NCBI RefSeq assembly: GCF_037975245.1
Contig: NC_092581.1
Span: 8,743,303-8,807,302, forward strand
Length of the DNA stretch: 64,000 nucleotides
Reading direction: 5' to 3'
From: Apostichopus japonicus
Taxonomy: Eukaryota > Echinodermata > Holothuroidea > Aspidochirotida > Stichopodidae
In this document: positions 61,237 through 64,000 of the stretch, one piece after another
How positions within the stretch are numbered: position 1 is the stretch's first letter
Layout: the number at the start of each line of letters is the position of its first letter
Translations under genes and position numbers: made by a program
The notes under the pieces: model-generated
What the model saw: only the letters and a program-made list of their open reading frames with translations
What the model was told of the DNA's origin: nothing
Databases searched by the model: none

Positions 61237-61800
61237 GAGAAAGAGAGAGAGAAAAAGAAAAAGAAAAGGAGAGTTAAGAGTAATTTGATGCTTGACGATT
61301 AACCTTCACTTTGTGTATGGTAGTTTCGACCGATTGCTCTCATGTTTTGAGTATTACGACTCTGTTAGATTTGGTAGAATTGCTGAAGTGGCAAGCTGTT
61401 AACAGACTAACAGAGTGCTTGTGTTTCTTGATAAGATGGTGTACAATTGTAAGTTTTATAGCTAATATGAGGTACCAGCTGCCTGATTGAGATGTCCTGG
61501 TATTTATAGTATGCATTCCTATTATAGTGATTACATCAAGTATCTCAAAGGTTCTACAACCTACCCACCGATACTGGAAGAAAGCCTAGGATCTTTGCAG
61601 GTAGCTGTGTACATTGTGATATATTAATAGGGAATTCACCTGAATGGTTTATGTCCTATTCAGAAATTTATTGTAATGACAGTGGAAGTATCTAGTTATT
61701 TAGTATTCTCTAATAGTACATTAAAAATCAGAATTAAATATATATACTGATGGGTTGTTTGTCAATTTACAACATAATATTAAACTACTTGCAGGTGCTA
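61237..61800 (+). other. foxo: FoxO intron 1, nothing recognised
   Basis: This is a purine-rich tract (about 61237-61275) followed by ordinary intronic sequence. Confidence 0.5.
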
Positions 61801-61879
61801 CAGTGAATACAGTAAGTTGGTATTCAAACCTTTGTGTAGTTTGAAAGGCTATGAATTTCTCCCTCTCGTTGACTACTAC

Positions 61880-61990
61880 AGTTCCCATAGTAAAACATAC
61901 ATCTTTACACTTGAAAAACAGCTTGCACATCTTGTACAGCATTTTGCCATGCGATACCGGATAGATCATTCCCTGATCTGTAGAATGCCA
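61880..61990. repeat. Dispersed repeat, diverged copy 3 of 3
   Basis: CAGTTCCCATAGTAAAAC, then TTGCACATCTTGTACAGCAT and GGATAGATCATT, resemble the copies at 700-835 and 54042-54240 but are more diverged. Assignment is tentative. Confidence 0.35.
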
Positions 61991-62566
61991 ATGTTCAGCA
62001 TGTGTATCTTATCTTGGCATACTGTACTACATACCACAACAGGGCTTAACATGCATAAATATACAAAACGTTAAATGGATGTTGTTGTAATTGTACATGC
62101 AGAAATCCCTCAACTGATGGCCGGCTTTGGATTTATTATGTTATTTAAATTACTCTGCTTTCATTGACTCGCAAGTCAACTGTTATTTTTCGGATATTGC
62201 ACACATGTTTAGCTGTTCTTCCTTCGGAAAGACAACCTTTTTATTGTTAGATAAAAGCCTGTTTTCGTTTAGAGAAGATCGGGTGAATAATTTCACTGTT
62301 TTTCTTTTAATTGAAACTTTGTCAGATTGGTGTTAAACAGGAATGAATGCCAACAGCGGTGGTTTGCATTGATTCACAGTTGTTACGGTGCAGGGCAGTA
62401 AAGGGCAATGGTGTCTGGCAGCATTAGCTGCTGATATTACGTTCTATACTGCAAGCACAGCTATGACACAACCGTTCAGTACGCCGGTGGTTAATCACCA
62501 TTTCGAATCTACTGTCTTTCCAAACTTTTTTAAAGGAAAGAAACAATTTCCTGTGTTCTGTTTCAG

Positions 62567-62656
62567 TTTCAGCGTGGAAATGTCTAGGTCACTTGTTGCT
62601 GCAAAGCAGTTGCAGGCTACAAGTGCATTACAACTGCAGCGCTTGAAAAATTGGAG
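62567..62656 (+). other. Exon-like segment in FoxO intron 1
   Basis: A strong acceptor-like tract (ctgtgttctgtttcag) precedes an open segment with ATG at 62580 reading MSRSLVAAKQLQATSALQLQ then RLKNW, up to a GTAGTT donor-like site at 62657. The composition is helix-like. It would end in phase 2, whereas FoxO exon 2 starts in phase 0, so it is not a simple alternative first exon with that reading frame. It may be chance. Confidence 0.25.
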
Positions 62657-62659
62657 GTA

Positions 62660-63353
62660 GTTAGTGAGTCAATAATTTTGCAGACTTAACATTGGTGCTT
62701 ATAGTTTGATTGAATTGTAATATTGGTATTATACAGTCCAACCATTAACTACAGTAGATTTATGAAATTTTCGACTAAAATTTCATTTTCTTGTATTTGT
62801 TAGTTCAATTATGAACTGGCAGGAGTTGCTTAACTTTACGGAAATAGTTCAAGCCTGTGAGAGAAGCCTTGGGTGTTTAATAGACTGTTCTTTGAAAATG
62901 GAAGGAAGAAGGTCCTTATTAATGGGTTGTTTAACATGCATTTGCTCTTTACATGTACTGTGTACATGGGGGCATTTTCCATAGATGCATTTATGGTCAA
63001 GTTTTTTATGAACTCTGGCCTTATTGAGCCTATGGAAAATAGAGAAGTCAAGCTTTTTAGACATTACAGTAACCCCCAGGCTAAAATTCATCTGAAATTG
63101 AGATGACCGACGATGTTTTAACTTTGTAAATTATTATTTCTTTTGCAACTTGTTTATGTCATACTGTAGTGACCTGAAGCCATTTACTTTCTCTTTATTT
63201 CTATTTTCACATTTCAAGGTCAAATGTTAATATTGTTGACCCCGAAACCATTGTCATCATCAGGTCATATGCAAGTAATATCTTCGGCATGTCGGTATCA
63301 GTAAAATTTAGCCTCATTGCCGATAACAGCAAACCAATATCGAACTTTCAAAT
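62660..63353 (+). other. foxo: FoxO intron 1, nothing recognised
   Basis: AT-rich intronic sequence with no supported element. Confidence 0.45.
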
Positions 63354-64000
63354 TGGAAGGCTGTTCTTTCTGGATATTAAACATTTTGGAATAAAAATAC
63401 CATATACCATGCAATCCTTTAGGGCTGTGCATTTACGTTTAATGATCTAAAAATTTAAACGGTCGAATTTTTGTTCGTTTAAACGTGACATTTGACCTTG
63501 ACTTCCCTAAAAATCGAGCTACACGAAATATAGGGTCAACAATCCAACTTTACCCTGATAGAAAATGTACAAAAGAAAAGTATTTTTACTTCTTCATATT
63601 ATGCAGTAATTTTTCTCCTCACTTTAAGCTATATAATTACTTCCCACTGTAATACATGGTCATAACCTCCCTCTTCCCCCTCCCCAGGGTTCGCATTAGC
63701 CATGGGATTGCGTGTTTTGATTTGATTTTCATAATTTGATTTCAAATCCTTCATGTCAAAAGTTGCCAAGACTAGATTTTCTCGCAATATATATCAGCGC
63801 TCAAGTTGACTTAAACATTTGGGCTGTGTAGCGATTAATGGCTAAGAATTTGTTTAAACCGAGTTTTGTTCGTTTAGACATTTACACTTGTAAACGGCAC
63901 AGCCCTAAAATTCGTACCAGCGGATTAAATAGGTTGAAGCCCACAGACAAATAAGAGCTGAAAATCTCTGATATTTTTTGGTTCTCACATAAATTCTTGG
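63354..64000 (+). repeat. Dispersed repeat, copy interrupted by an inserted element
   Basis: GGAAGGCTGTTCTTTCTGGA (63356 on) and GGTTGAAGCCCACA plus GGTTCTCACATAAATTCTT (63934 to the end) correspond to the two halves of the copy at 50919-51060. Between them lies the inverted-repeat element 63420-63907. Confidence 0.6.
63420..63907. mobile_element. Inverted-repeat DNA element nested in a repeat
   Basis: The left end is TAGGGCTGTGC and the right end GCACAGCCCTA, an 11-bp inverted pair. Both sides then carry CGTTTA/TAAACG motifs, seen as AATTTTTGTTCGTTTAAACG on the left and TTTTGTTCGTTTAGAC on the right. TAGGGCTGTGC-type ends occur in some hAT elements. No clear target duplication remains. It is 488 bp with no open frame, hence non-autonomous. 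Confidence 0.6.

Noticed and set aside
47537-64000. FoxO exon 2 (NSIRHNLS onward) inside the window
   Set aside because: No + strand open frame in this interval carries the forkhead recognition helix, so it must lie downstream of the window.

Overview
The window is nuclear DNA from a metazoan. It is AT-rich, with long introns and many mobile-element remnants. It shows no operons, rRNA genes or CRISPR. The FoxO sequence and the repeat types (short G/C-run hAT-type MITEs, tRNA-headed SINEs, decayed AGGTCA-bearing repeats) suggest a marine invertebrate deuterostome, most likely an echinoderm and perhaps a sea cucumber. That placement is inference.

Two protein-coding genes are supported, both on the + strand. 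(1) From the left edge to 34132 lies the 3' part of a gene of unknown identity. Five exons (437-608, 1037-1123, 11693-11735, 25306-25386, 34018-34132) have matching splice phases, sum to 498 coding bases and end in TAA, giving the last 165 residues of the protein. Its introns are up to 13.6 kb long. (2) At 47123-47536 is the first coding exon of a FoxO forkhead factor. It carries the N-terminal Akt/14-3-3 motif RPRSCTWP and the first half of the forkhead domain, and ends after ...SSAGWK at the intron position conserved in FOXO genes. The rest of the domain must lie beyond 64000, so the intron exceeds 16.4 kb.

Layout. 0.4-34.1 kb: the 3' end of the unknown gene. Its introns hold two hAT-type MITEs (3.7 and 4.8 kb), diverged AGGTCA repeats (8.5-9.0 kb), a 30-bp tandem array (10.6-11.0 kb), a 25-bp minisatellite (16.0-17.1 kb) interrupted by a 2.2-kb inverted-repeat element (13.7-15.95 kb), a third MITE (18.5 kb), a possible internal promoter (28.0-28.1 kb), a decayed LINE 3' end (28.5-29.1 kb) and a 61-bp array (32.5-32.8 kb). 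34.1-47.1 kb: the intergenic/5' flank of FoxO, with candidate regulatory clusters (35.73, 36.92 and 44.81 kb), a tRNA-like SINE head (40.85 kb) and two more MITEs (42.9 and 45.3 kb). 47.5-64 kb: FoxO intron 1, with a LINE 3' end with one in-frame stop codon (51.5-52.1 kb), a 1.8-kb hAT-like element (59.45-61.24 kb) and an inverted-repeat element nested in an older repeat (63.4-63.9 kb).

I found no evidence for a new multi-gene system. The most informative signals are the FoxO exon, the phase-consistent unknown gene, the exact 8-bp target-site duplications around several MITEs, and a few compact clusters of consensus regulatory motifs. Everything was read by eye. No alignment, HMM or RNA evidence was available.
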